Source: Candidatus Zhuqueibacterota bacterium | GTDB lineage: Bacteria > Zhuqueibacterota > Zhuqueibacteria > Oceanimicrobiales > Oceanimicrobiaceae | Assembly: GCA_029261995.1 (NCBI GenBank) | Contig: JAJDAF010000039.1 | Span: 248,001-312,000 of the forward strand | DNA: 64,000 nt | Direction of reading: 5' to 3' | In this document: positions 35,359 to 44,138 of the stretch, one piece after another | Layout of the letters: every line of letters begins with the position of its first letter | Numbering within the stretch: the stretch's first letter is position 1 | Made by a program: the position numbers and the translations under genes | The notes under the pieces: model-generated | Database searches by the model: none | What the model was told of the DNA's origin: nothing | The model's input: only the letters and a program-made list of their open reading frames with translations

Positions 35359-35424
35359 TTGATGAGAATTGTGAAATGTGAATTAGGAATTAGGAATTGG
35401 TTTCGAACCGGAAAGTTCCTCACT

Positions 35425-35503
35425 GTCATTCCCGCATGCTTGTAGCGGGAATCCACGAATGTGCTTTGAGCCTGGACGCCCGCTAGAAACATGCGGGCAT
35501 GAC
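35425..35503. repeat. 79-bp miniature inverted-repeat element
   Basis: The outer arms GTCATTCCCGCATG (35425-35438) and CATGCGGGCATGAC (35490-35503) match with one mismatch. Nested arms TAGCGGG-AAT-CCA (35443-35455) and TGG-ACG-CCCGCTA (35473-35485) also pair. The sequence resembles GTCATTCCCGC-type miniature repeats known from many genomes (from memory). It carries no gene. The same 300-bp gap also holds GAATTAG tandem copies (35380-35400) and the palindrome CCCTTCGAAGGG (35523-35534). Confidence 0.7.
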
Positions 35504-35607
35504 AAGAGCCACGCGTGATTCCCCCTTCGAAGGGAGACGATTTGCGAAGCATGTCCTGAGCTTGTCGAATGGCGTCCAGCGGGATGTCAAGCACACAACT
35601 TTGAAAT

Positions 35608-35640
35608 AACCCTGACAGGGTTTTGAACCCTGTCAGGGTT
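35608..35640. repeat. Perfect 15-bp inverted repeat just upstream of pilB
   Basis: AACCCTGACAGGGTT (35608-35622), TTG, AACCCTGTCAGGGTT (35626-35640). Each arm is also nearly self-complementary. It ends 18 bp before the pilB start, where no good Shine-Dalgarno is seen, so it could limit or shape pilB translation. It may also be a dispersed repeat that happens to lie here. Confidence 0.75.
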
Positions 35641-35658
35641 GCAACAACTGAACTGAAA

Positions 35659-37491
35659 ATGGCCAAAAGATCAGAAAAATCGACAATCACCGCTGAAATC
35701 AACGTGAAGCCGCAAACCAAGGGGCTTGGAAGACTGTCGCAAGCCCTGATTGAGCAGGGGGTTGTTTCAGAGGCCAGCCTGCAAAGGGCGTCTGATATTC
35801 AAAGCCGCGAGCCGCGCAACGCCAAACGCAAACTCATCGACATCCTGATCGATGATTTGAAAGTGGACCGCCACCTGATTTTTCTTGAAATCTCGAAGCT
35901 CTACGGTTTTCCGAGTATCGATCTTACCCCGGAGAAAGTGCCCCGGGAACGCATCGACCTGATCAAGGAAATCGTTCTAAACATGCCTGATGATGTTTCG
36001 AATGACCTCCTGAAAAACAAGGTTCTGCCCTACCAGTGGCACCACTACAAGAAAAACGTGCTCGTGCTGGTTACGGGTGATCCAACCAATCAGGACCTCT
36101 ACTCGGCGGCTAGAAAACTCGACATCGCGGATATCGATGTTGCGTACGCTCCGCTCGAGGACATCGAGAATCTCATTCACGAAATATTCCACTCGAACAA
36201 CGAGTTTCTACAAAAAATCTTCGATGAAGCGGAAGAAATTGAAGTCTTCGACGACGACAAGAAACAAGTTGACGAAGACCAGCTCGACGCTGAAATCAAC
36301 AAGAGCCGGCTGGTCAATCTGGTAGAAGGCATGCTGGTAGAGTCTGTTCGCCGGGGCGCCAGCGACATTCACGTCATCCCCAAGGATAGCAACCAAACCG
36401 ATATCTTCTTCAGAATCGACGGCAAGCTCATCCACTGGTACACCCAGTCCGAAATCAAGCCTGAGGCGCTGATTGCGGTGGTTAAAGATCGCGCCGTCAA
36501 CATCGATCGATTTGACCGCTCCATTGCCCAGGATGGCTACATCCAGCGAAAAATCGACAACTTTTACATCCGGTTCCGTGTCTCGGTCATTCCAATTGTG
36601 GGTATCGAATTCGACCGCAAATTTGAGAGTGTGGTTATCCGTATTCTCGACGACCGCAAGGTCATCACGGATCTGGGGAAAATCGGCTTGCAGGATCAAG
36701 CATTGAGCGATTTCAGCAAAGCCATCGAGCAACCGCAAGGCATGATCATTCTGACCGGCCCAACGGGAAGCGGAAAGAGTACAACGCTTGTGGCGGCGCT
36801 AAGCCACGTCATGGATCCGAGCAAAAACGTGCTGACGGTCGAGGAGCCGGTTGAATATCTCATCGGTGGCGCGCGACAGGTAAAACTGAACCCGAAGCTT
36901 GATTTTGATGGCGCTCTGCGTTCAATCCTGCGCCACGACCCCGACATCGTTATGGTTGGTGAGATTCGTGATTTGAAATCCGCTGAAATCGCAATTTCGC
37001 TCGCAAACACGGGTCACCTGGCATTCTCAACCCTGCACACCAACGATGCGCCTAGCGCGATTTCCAGACTATACATGCTAGGTGTCGAGCCGTTTCTGAT
37101 CGCCAATGCCATCAACCTGGTGATGGCGCAACGGCTGGTGCGACAACTATGTGAAAACTGCAAGCGGCCTGTCGATGAGCCCAATGCCGACCAACTCCTC
37201 AGAATGAATTTTGCGAAGGAAGAAATAGCGCGCACACAGTTCTTCGAGCCGGTCGGCTGTGATGACTGTTTCGACGGTTACCGCGGCCGGGTTGCAATCA
37301 GCGAAGCACTGCTGTTCGACCGCGAAATGCGCAAACTTATTCTGGCGGCGAAGTCGGACATCGACGAAGACGGTATCCGGACCATGGCCGCGAACAAAGG
37401 CATGCTTTCCCTGCGTGACTCGGGCAAGATGCGTATCATCGCAGGGCTGACAACGATGGACGAAATTATCTCCGCGACGGTGGAAGGCTGA
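35659..37491 (+). CDS. pilB: PilB/GspE-family assembly ATPase
   Basis: From ATG 35659 the protein is 610 residues. The frame is open to a TTG at 35623, but that lies inside the hairpin. The N-terminal MshEN-like region (LGRLSQALIEQGVV, KLYGFPSIDLTPEKV) is followed by the ATPase core with Walker A GPTGSGKST, Walker B DPDIVMVGEIRD and the His box HLAFSTLHTNDAPSAI. A zinc-type tetracysteine is present (CENC and CDDC about 45 residues apart). PilB hexamers extrude type IV filaments using ATP. The short gap to the pilT gene (38 bp) and the shared strand make an operon. Confidence 0.96.
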   Translation: MAKRSEKSTITAEINVKPQTKGLGRLSQALIEQGVVSEASLQRASDIQSREPRNAKRKLIDILIDDLKVDRHLIFLEISKLYGFPSIDLTPEKVPRERIDLIKEIVLNMPDDVSNDLLKNKVLPYQWHHYKKNVLVLVTGDPTNQDLYSAARKLDIADIDVAYAPLEDIENLIHEIFHSNNEFLQKIFDEAEEIEVFDDDKKQVDEDQLDAEINKSRLVNLVEGMLVESVRRGASDIHVIPKDSNQTDIFFRIDGKLIHWYTQSEIKPEALIAVVKDRAVNIDRFDRSIAQDGYIQRKIDNFYIRFRVSVIPIVGIEFDRKFESVVIRILDDRKVITDLGKIGLQDQALSDFSKAIEQPQGMIILTGPTGSGKSTTLVAALSHVMDPSKNVLTVEEPVEYLIGGARQVKLNPKLDFDGALRSILRHDPDIVMVGEIRDLKSAEIAISLANTGHLAFSTLHTNDAPSAISRLYMLGVEPFLIANAINLVMAQRLVRQLCENCKRPVDEPNADQLLRMNFAKEEIARTQFFEPVGCDDCFDGYRGRVAISEALLFDREMRKLILAAKSDIDEDGIRTMAANKGMLSLRDSGKMRIIAGLTTMDEIISATVEG

Positions 37492-37529
37492 GAAGGTATG
37501 TCTTCAGATGAAAATGAGGGTGTTTTAGC

Positions 37530-38768
37530 TTGAGCATGGATTTTCAAACAAGCAGGCAATATGTCGCGAAGGTTGGCGAGGATGTCAAGAAGGTGCCGCT
37601 GACCGCAGACAGGTGGCAGTATCTTTCGGAATTGCTCGAGGACCAGCCCGAAGAAACCAAGCTTGCGCTCAAAAACCATTTCGACGCATTTCTGTTGCGC
37701 ATGAAGGAAATCGGGGCTTCGGACATCGACCTCGGTGGCCCGGGTTGCCGCAATCTGGTTTGGTTCCGATGCGTCGGCGTCAAAACAGCCGACGCCACTC
37801 TTCAGGAATACGACATTGAAGAGACGGATATGCTCATTCTCAACCTGCTGACCGAGCCGGAGCGGCTGAAGCTGTTCAAGCAGAGAAACATCGATTTCTC
37901 CTATCGGGTTTATGACCCCGAGGCCAACACCTGGACTCGTTTCAGGGCCACGGTTTATTTCGACCTGACCCATGCCGCGGTCAACATGCGGCGGATAAAC
38001 GATACCATCATCAGTTTTCCGCAGTTTGGGTTTCACGAGGAAGTGGCGAAGACATTGAGTCTGAAATACCAGAAGTCAGGACTCATTCTGGTCACCGGTA
38101 TCACGGGGTCGGGAAAAAGCACAACGCTCGACTCTATCATCGATGCCAACAACCGCACCATGGAAGCGCACATCGTGATCATCGCGGACCCGATTGAACA
38201 TGTGCACCAGCCGATCAAATCCATCGTCAAACACCGCGAGATCGGGCGCGATGTGCATTCGTTCAAAGAAGGCACCATCCAGGCTTTGCGCCAGGACCCC
38301 GACATCATCATGATTGGTGAGATGCGCGATGCCGAGACGATTATGACTGTGCTGGAAGTTGTTGACAGCGGCCATAAGGTTTTTTCCACCCTGCACACGT
38401 CGTCCGCGGTGGAGAGTATCGATAGAATCCTGGGAGAAATTCCGCACAACGAGCAGGCGCGCATCCGGACACGTCTGGCGGACACGCTCACTTGCGTCGT
38501 CTCCCAAAAACTCATACCCAGCGAGGACGGCAAGATGGTCCTGGCAAAGGAAGTACTGCTCGGCAACAACGCCATCCGGACGGCCATTCGCAACAACAAC
38601 CTGGGAGAAATCTACCAGATTATCCAGCAGTCGCGCGACCAGGGCATGAACACACTTGAGCAGGACCTGTCGCGTTTGTATGCGGACAACAAAATCTCAT
38701 ATTTTGAAGCCTACATCAACGCCAACAACAAGAAACGATTCGAAGAACTGGTTAAATACAATTACTAA
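37530..38768 (+). CDS. pilT: PilT-family ATPase, divergent
   Basis: This 412-residue protein, TTG start at 37530 favoured by GAGGG 9 nt upstream (ATG at 37536 is the alternative), has a roughly 190-residue N-terminal domain and a RecA-like core. Walker A is GITGSGKST (usually GPTGSGKST), Walker B DPDIIMIGEMRD and the His box HKVFSTLHTSSAVES. The C-terminal NTLEQDLSRLY fits PilT/PilU. The Asp box reads IADPIEHVH instead of IEDPIEFVH, so a usually conserved Glu is Ala. It lacks a tetracysteine. It probably drives retraction of the filament, though a PilU-like accessory role is possible. Confidence 0.92.
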   Translation: MSMDFQTSRQYVAKVGEDVKKVPLTADRWQYLSELLEDQPEETKLALKNHFDAFLLRMKEIGASDIDLGGPGCRNLVWFRCVGVKTADATLQEYDIEETDMLILNLLTEPERLKLFKQRNIDFSYRVYDPEANTWTRFRATVYFDLTHAAVNMRRINDTIISFPQFGFHEEVAKTLSLKYQKSGLILVTGITGSGKSTTLDSIIDANNRTMEAHIVIIADPIEHVHQPIKSIVKHREIGRDVHSFKEGTIQALRQDPDIIMIGEMRDAETIMTVLEVVDSGHKVFSTLHTSSAVESIDRILGEIPHNEQARIRTRLADTLTCVVSQKLIPSEDGKMVLAKEVLLGNNAIRTAIRNNNLGEIYQIIQQSRDQGMNTLEQDLSRLYADNKISYFEAYINANNKKRFEELVKYNY

Positions 38769-38774
38769 GCGAAT

Positions 38775-40823
38775 ATGAAGCCGAAGCACGCAATCGGAAT
38801 TACCATCAATGGCAATGAGGTCAGGGCAGCCTTCCTGACTCTTGTAAGAGGCAAGGCGCGCATCAAAGCCCTGGAGTCGACGAAACTGGACGCCCCCCTT
38901 GAACGCGTGGACGAAGTCGGAAATGGCAGCGCGAAGTCGTTCAACGACCTTGAAAATGCCTTCGATATTGACGAGCCACGGGTCGAAAAGGATAACGATG
39001 ACGGCCCGGAGCTGTCATCCAATTCGGAACGCGACAAGAGTGTCAGCCAGATCTATGCTCTGTTGGACAAATTCCAGGATATCAAAGCCAATGTTGCCAT
39101 TAACTCACCGCACTTGACCGTTAAGTACGACACTCTGAACAAGGATCAGTTGCCGTCGAGCCGCAAGAAACGCTTCAAAGACCGCATCGATATCTGGGGG
39201 CATGAGAACGAAGAGGGACGTAGAAGCAATTATATCGACATCAGCGACGAGCAGGTTTTGCAGGTCGATTACGAGCATCACCCACCAATTATCGACCTGA
39301 TCGAGGAAGTCAACCAGTTCCGCTCAAACCAAATCAACCTGGTCTTGATGGACACCAACGAGCTTGCCCTCTCCGAACTGGTCAAAGAAATCTACAAGTT
39401 CGAAAAAGACGAGATCACGGCCATTGTTTATATCGAGCAGGACTTTTCGCGCGTGATCTTTCTCAAGGGTCGCGATATCTTTCACATCACACCCATCGTT
39501 CACACCGGCAGCATGTCGGATGACGTTTTGCAGGTCATCTACAGCAAGATGATTTTCGCTCAGGACCACTACTTCATCCCGGAGTTGAACAAGATTCTGG
39601 TGGCCGGCCACTCATCGCGACTGAAAGCGAAGTACTACTTCAGACAAAAATTTCCATCTGCCGTAACCGGTTATTTGAATTCCAAAAAGATTCAGTCCGA
39701 CCTGAGATTCAAGGACCGTGGTTTGCTGTTTTCACGCTATGCAGTCCCCATTGCGCTGGCATGGAAGGCCCTGCTGAAACGGTCCTACAAACAGAAGAAT
39801 CACAACCTGCTGCCGGAGTATATTCTTGAGCGCCAGACCATGCCCAAGCTGGCAGTTCATGGCTACCTGTTCCTGTTTCTGCTTGCTGCAACGGCCTTCT
39901 CTTTCACGTGGGCTTTGGTAGCCAAGAATATGGAAATCCAGAAAGTTAATCGTCAAATCACCAGCATGCAGCAGCAGATCGACAACAACAAATCGCTGAC
40001 ACAACGAGTCCACACTTTTGACGACCAGATCGTACATCTCGAAAAAAAGATGGCCCTTGTTGATAGCTTCAGCGCTGGTTTCAATGAGACCGCGGAGTTT
40101 ATCAAGACGCTCGGCAAAGACATTCGGCAGACTGGCGACTTGTGGATAACGGATTTCAGCAAGGTAGAAGGCAAGGCTGCGATCTCAGGCGTCTCCCGAA
40201 GGCGTGATAGAATTCCAGCGTTAGCAAGCGCCATGGGTGGCGCCAATCTGAAGAAGGTGACGCGGTCGAAATATCTCGACAGTGATGTCTTTGTCTTCCA
40301 ACTGGAAAAAATCCTGGACGAAACCAGCGACCAAAAGCGATTCGACCTGTCTTCGTTCTTCCAAGGTATTCAGCAGCGGCCGAACGAAAAAGACAGGACA
40401 GCCAGAGGCGGCCGCACCGGCAACGGCGCCGCAAACGGGGCAACGAACGGACACTCTGCCAGCAATGGCGGTGGACAGCGGCCGGGGCCGGCAAATGTCG
40501 GCAAGGCAGTGGCGGCAAACCTCAACAACAAATTGTCGGCAAAAACAGGCACAAATGGCGCCACGGCAGCAGAGAAATACGTTTATGGTCTGCGGGTGGG
40601 CGTGTTCGACACCAGCGAAGCTGCAATGGAAGAATCAGGTCAGTTCAAAAGCCGGGGCTACGAGGTCAAGCTATCGAAGTTGAGTTCAAACTCGGGCGTC
40701 ATAAAGTACGCGATGCTGGTCGGGGCATTCAAGAGTTACCGTGATGCGAAGACAATTTCGAGCCGTTTGTCGTCCCAGTCCGGCATCGAAAGCACCATCG
40801 TAAAATACCGGCTGACAGAATAA
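38775..40823 (+). CDS. PilM-PilN-SPOR fusion protein
   Basis: This 682-residue protein appears to join three parts. Residues 1-345 form an actin-like PilM-type domain (IGITINGNEVRAAFLTL at the start; AIVYIEQDFSRVIFLKGRD and LNKILVAGHSSRLKA later). A membrane helix (about 362-382) is followed by a coiled coil and a PilN-like ferredoxin-fold region up to residue 520. After an Asn/Gly-rich linker, the last 80 residues look like a SPOR domain (LRVGVFDTSEAAMEESGQF, MLVGAFKSYRDAKTI), which would bind denuded peptidoglycan. PilM and PilN are normally separate proteins of the alignment complex. The linked wall-binding domain is unusual and may anchor the machine at division or polar sites. Confidence 0.85.
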   Translation: MKPKHAIGITINGNEVRAAFLTLVRGKARIKALESTKLDAPLERVDEVGNGSAKSFNDLENAFDIDEPRVEKDNDDGPELSSNSERDKSVSQIYALLDKFQDIKANVAINSPHLTVKYDTLNKDQLPSSRKKRFKDRIDIWGHENEEGRRSNYIDISDEQVLQVDYEHHPPIIDLIEEVNQFRSNQINLVLMDTNELALSELVKEIYKFEKDEITAIVYIEQDFSRVIFLKGRDIFHITPIVHTGSMSDDVLQVIYSKMIFAQDHYFIPELNKILVAGHSSRLKAKYYFRQKFPSAVTGYLNSKKIQSDLRFKDRGLLFSRYAVPIALAWKALLKRSYKQKNHNLLPEYILERQTMPKLAVHGYLFLFLLAATAFSFTWALVAKNMEIQKVNRQITSMQQQIDNNKSLTQRVHTFDDQIVHLEKKMALVDSFSAGFNETAEFIKTLGKDIRQTGDLWITDFSKVEGKAAISGVSRRRDRIPALASAMGGANLKKVTRSKYLDSDVFVFQLEKILDETSDQKRFDLSSFFQGIQQRPNEKDRTARGGRTGNGAANGATNGHSASNGGGQRPGPANVGKAVAANLNNKLSAKTGTNGATAAEKYVYGLRVGVFDTSEAAMEESGQFKSRGYEVKLSKLSSNSGVIKYAMLVGAFKSYRDAKTISSRLSSQSGIESTIVKYRLTE

Positions 40824-40850
40824 CTCAACCCGTGACGTAAAGGGGAAAAT

Positions 40851-41756
40851 GTGTTTGCAAAACGAAACAGCGCCACACTGGCGCTCATCTGGATTCTGAT
40901 TCTGGGCATAGGCACCTTCTGGTATTTCAGTGATACGCAGACGCTCGAGGATTCGAGAATCAAAGTCGAGGTCGTGCGCAAAAAACTCGAAGAGTCCAGG
41001 ATCGAGGTCCGCCGCCTCACCGACGTTGAGAATGCACACGGTGAACTGGCCTCCAACCTGAATGCCTCGCCCAAACGCATCATCTCAGCGGACGAGCCTT
41101 CGTTCACGCTGTCCTACATCAACTGGATTGTCTCAAGCAACAATCTCAACATCTTTTACGACTTTGTGCTAAACAGCAAGAGCGATCAGGATGACGTCAC
41201 GCGACTCGTCTATACTATTGCCGGCGAAGGGCCCTATGGCGATATCGCGCAACTGGTTTGGCATCTGGCCTACGAGCCTATTCTCTACATCGTAGACACC
41301 ATATCGCTCAAGCGCCGCGGCGACGACTCAAACTACGTCAAATTCACGATGAAGTTGACCGGGTTTTCCGTCGCCTCTGAATCCGAAGAAGATGTCGATT
41401 TCTCGGGATATACCAACGCCAAGGCAAGCTCGCTCACGCGACAGACAGACATGTTTCGGCCACTCATTGAACCCCGGAAAGAAGTGCCCAAACCTCGCGC
41501 AGTGCGGGCAAAGCCAACCTTGCCGGCCCGGCAACCAGGCGAAGTGGATGTAGCAAAGGCCTCCCTAAAGGCTGTGACGCCCTCGGCCATTTTTCTGGCG
41601 GACGACACGGGCAAAGTAAAGCAGTTGAAAATCGGTGACCGGGTCTACCTCGGTCGGTTGGCCAACATCAGCCAGGAAGCGAATTCGGCGGAATTTATCA
41701 TCACCAAGTTTGGCAAATCCGAAAGGATTGTACTCACAATCGACCAGAGACGGTAG
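40851..41756 (+). CDS. PilO-like protein with a PilP-like C-terminal domain
   Basis: This 301-residue protein has a GTG start with AAAGGGG upstream. One N-terminal membrane helix (about 9-28) is followed by a short coiled coil (RIKVEVVRKKLEESR) and a PilO-type ferredoxin-like domain to about residue 185. After a basic, proline-rich linker, residues 225-301 (AIFLADDTGKVKQLKIGDRVY, NSAEFIITKFGKSERIVLTI) resemble PilP or the homology region of GspC, the part that contacts the secretin. Separate pilO and pilP genes are therefore probably fused. Its position between pilMN and the secretin gene fits the canonical pilMNOPQ order. Confidence 0.78.
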   Translation: MFAKRNSATLALIWILILGIGTFWYFSDTQTLEDSRIKVEVVRKKLEESRIEVRRLTDVENAHGELASNLNASPKRIISADEPSFTLSYINWIVSSNNLNIFYDFVLNSKSDQDDVTRLVYTIAGEGPYGDIAQLVWHLAYEPILYIVDTISLKRRGDDSNYVKFTMKLTGFSVASESEEDVDFSGYTNAKASSLTRQTDMFRPLIEPRKEVPKPRAVRAKPTLPARQPGEVDVAKASLKAVTPSAIFLADDTGKVKQLKIGDRVYLGRLANISQEANSAEFIITKFGKSERIVLTIDQRR

Positions 41757-41792
41757 ATTACTATTATAGTATTGATTGGAAGTAGCACTCAT

Positions 41793-43022
41793 ATGAATAG
41801 AAGTTTGTTGGTTTTGCTAGGTATCGCGGTTGTGCTCATTAAGGGTGGGGTTCAGCCAGGTTTTGGACAACAGGAAACCGTTCGCGGCAGATTCATAAGT
41901 TCTGATGAGCGGGTGACGCTCGACCGGACTCTGCCGATGAAAACGGCGTTGGAAATCCTTAGTCAATTCAGCACGAAGCATGAGAACAAGACTATCGTCG
42001 ATCGCTTCGAGAGCATGAAGCCGATCAGCGTAATGGTCAACAACATGTATTGGAAACGCGCCCTGGAGTATATTCTGCGCTCAAATCTGATGAAGTACGA
42101 AGAAAAGCCGAGATATTTCGAGATCTTGCCTTTGATCGAGCGAGCCGCCGAAGAAGAAGATGTCATCCCATACACGACGGCCACTCGTGAGATCGAAATC
42201 CATGCAGTGTTTTTTGAGGCGGACTACCAGACACTGACTGAATCTGGAATCAACTGGTCGCTGATCAAGGATGGCCGTGTGAGCGTCAACGGTAACTTTG
42301 CCAGTGAGGTAACCCGCCAAATCACGGGCGTGCAAATCAGGAACCGCGTGCAATCCTTCGATATCTTCGCGCTGCTGCGGATGTTCGAAACCTTGGACAA
42401 AGGTGAAGTCATCGCAAATCCGCAGATCAAGGTACTCGATGGCCACGAAGGCAAGATCAAAGTCGGAACCAACTTCTTCCTGACCACGCGCGATTTCGCC
42501 GGCAACACACGATTTACCGAGTATGAATCAGGCACCATCCTGACGGTGACGCCGACAGTGGTAGGCGGTCCTGATTCAACCTTCATTCACCTCGAAATCG
42601 CCGCGGAACGCAGCAGCGTCAATCCGGACGCTGTGGCCGTTACCAAGGTGATTACGGAAAGCAACACGCAAGTCCTGCTGGTCAACGGTGAAGAAACCGC
42701 CATCGCTGGTCTTTTTTCGAACTCGGAAACCAGCACCCGCCGCGGCGTACCTCTCTTGAAAGATTTACCGCCGTGGTTCTTCGGGTTGCGCTATCTGTTT
42801 GGCTACAATTCTCATGCAGTCGTTAAGAAAGAACTGGTGATTATTCTGCAGGCCAGCATCGTGCCCACGATTGCGGAGCGCATTGCTGCCCGAACTGCAA
42901 AAAGACAAGTCTACATCGATAAAAAGCGCAAGGAATTCGAGAGAAAAGTGCGGCAGCTAAGATCGGCCAATGGCGGAAACGCCGCCAGGAATGGCCGCAG
43001 CACAACCCGCCGCAGGAGGTAG
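41793..43022 (+). CDS. Short secretin (PilQ/GspD family)
   Basis: From ATG 41793, with a signal peptide ending near GVQPGFGQQ, the protein is 409 residues, much shorter than usual PilQ (about 600-700). A small N-domain region (about 25-130) is followed by the secretin barrel domain, with GEVIANPQIKVLDGHEGKI, VTPTVVGGPDSTFIHLEI, VLLVNGEETAIAGLF and RGVPLLKDLPPWFFGLRYLF. It has only one N domain, so PilP-like contacts may be made by the fusion protein encoded just upstream. It forms the outer-membrane channel through which the filament passes. The basic C-terminal tail lies after the barrel. Confidence 0.9.
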   Translation: MNRSLLVLLGIAVVLIKGGVQPGFGQQETVRGRFISSDERVTLDRTLPMKTALEILSQFSTKHENKTIVDRFESMKPISVMVNNMYWKRALEYILRSNLMKYEEKPRYFEILPLIERAAEEEDVIPYTTATREIEIHAVFFEADYQTLTESGINWSLIKDGRVSVNGNFASEVTRQITGVQIRNRVQSFDIFALLRMFETLDKGEVIANPQIKVLDGHEGKIKVGTNFFLTTRDFAGNTRFTEYESGTILTVTPTVVGGPDSTFIHLEIAAERSSVNPDAVAVTKVITESNTQVLLVNGEETAIAGLFSNSETSTRRGVPLLKDLPPWFFGLRYLFGYNSHAVVKKELVIILQASIVPTIAERIAARTAKRQVYIDKKRKEFERKVRQLRSANGGNAARNGRSTTRRRR

Positions 43023-43025
43023 CCC

Positions 43026-43517
43026 ATGGGACATCGCGAATTGTTACTCACCGTCGGGGCAATGGTAGTTTTCTCGCTGACAACTCTTTCGGTAAACCGG
43101 CTCTCTTCCCGAAACAGCGAGGCGATCTACGACCAGCAATCCGAGTTTCTGGCAGTCAGCTATGCGCAGCGCTTCATCGAAGAAGCGAAACTCAGAGCAT
43201 TTGATGAAGCGGCAATCGACGGGCCAGTTACGGACACCAAGGATTTCTCTTCGGGTTTGAGTTTAGGTCATGGAGCAGGAGAAACCTACCCGAGATTCGA
43301 CGACGTGGACGATTTCAACGGCTTGACGCGCACCGACACCGTCGGTGGTGAATTTGCGATGACTGCGACGGTCTCGGTGTCGTACGTCGATGAGTCGGCC
43401 TTAACCACTCCGGTCACTGACAAAAAATTCTACAAAAGAATGACCGTGGTTGTGACAACTCCCGCTTTGCAGCATTCCGTGCAAGCGGAATATGTTTTTG
43501 CTTATAAGAGAATCTAG
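43026..43517 (+). CDS. Minor pilin-like protein (PilV-like)
   Basis: This 163-residue protein starts MGHRELLLTVGAMVVFSL: Gly2, then a membrane helix, as in the other pilin-like proteins of this operon. The rest contains a helical part (EFLAVSYAQRFIEEAKLRAFDEA) and a beta-rich C-terminus. It lies 3 bp after the secretin gene and 11 bp before the next pilin-like gene. It is likely a minor pilin or priming subunit; the canonical leader is missing. Confidence 0.75.
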   Translation: MGHRELLLTVGAMVVFSLTTLSVNRLSSRNSEAIYDQQSEFLAVSYAQRFIEEAKLRAFDEAAIDGPVTDTKDFSSGLSLGHGAGETYPRFDDVDDFNGLTRTDTVGGEFAMTATVSVSYVDESALTTPVTDKKFYKRMTVVVTTPALQHSVQAEYVFAYKRI

Positions 43518-43528
43518 GGGGACAAACC

Positions 43529-44122
43529 ATGAGTGACATGTTTTCTTTAATCGCCAGCATCAGCCTGGGGACGCTCTTTCTGGTCAGCGTCCTGAGGTTT
43601 CACGGGGATGCGGCACAGCATTCCCGCGAGAAGACAATTGAACTGCTCACGCAGGAATCCGCTGCAACGATGATGGAAGTCCTGGAAGATGACTTTCGAA
43701 AACTCGGCAGTGGTCTGCCTGTGGCGGCATCCGCGATTGTGGCCAACCCTGACACTGCTGATATCACATTCATGGCGGACATCGATGGCAATGGCACAGC
43801 AGAGACTATTCGTTACTACCTGGATAACGCGGTTGACCTCACCCTCACCGACAACCCAAACGATGCCATCTTGTACCGGGTTATTAATGGTGCCAACGAC
43901 ATTGAAGCACCGGCGGGAGTCACAGATTTCTCCGTGCAACTCCTGGATATGCAAGGGAACGTAGCCGTGGATTTCGCGGAGGTGCGAAGCCTTGAAGTCA
44001 CGCTGACGGTAGAGGGAATTCTGCCCTACGGGTATCCAAACAACAATCAATACCCGACCGCAGTCTGGACCAAACGCATCGTGCCGCAAAACCTGGCAAA
44101 ACCCAGCAACACGGATTTCTAA
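43529..44122 (+). CDS. Minor pilin-like protein (PilW-like)
   Basis: This 197-residue protein starts MSDMFSLIASISLGTLFLVS, giving an N-terminal membrane helix but no Gly before it, so no processing site is visible. The following segment (AAQHSREKTIELLTQESAATM, cut here) continues the pilin-type helix, and the rest is polar and Asp/Asn-rich with a PilW-like beta layout (DITFMADIDGNGTAETIRYY). It is one of three consecutive pilin-like genes and is probably part of the filament tip complex. Confidence 0.72.
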   Translation: MSDMFSLIASISLGTLFLVSVLRFHGDAAQHSREKTIELLTQESAATMMEVLEDDFRKLGSGLPVAASAIVANPDTADITFMADIDGNGTAETIRYYLDNAVDLTLTDNPNDAILYRVINGANDIEAPAGVTDFSVQLLDMQGNVAVDFAEVRSLEVTLTVEGILPYGYPNNNQYPTAVWTKRIVPQNLAKPSNTDF

Positions 44123-44138
44123 AGCTTAGGGGGTCGAA

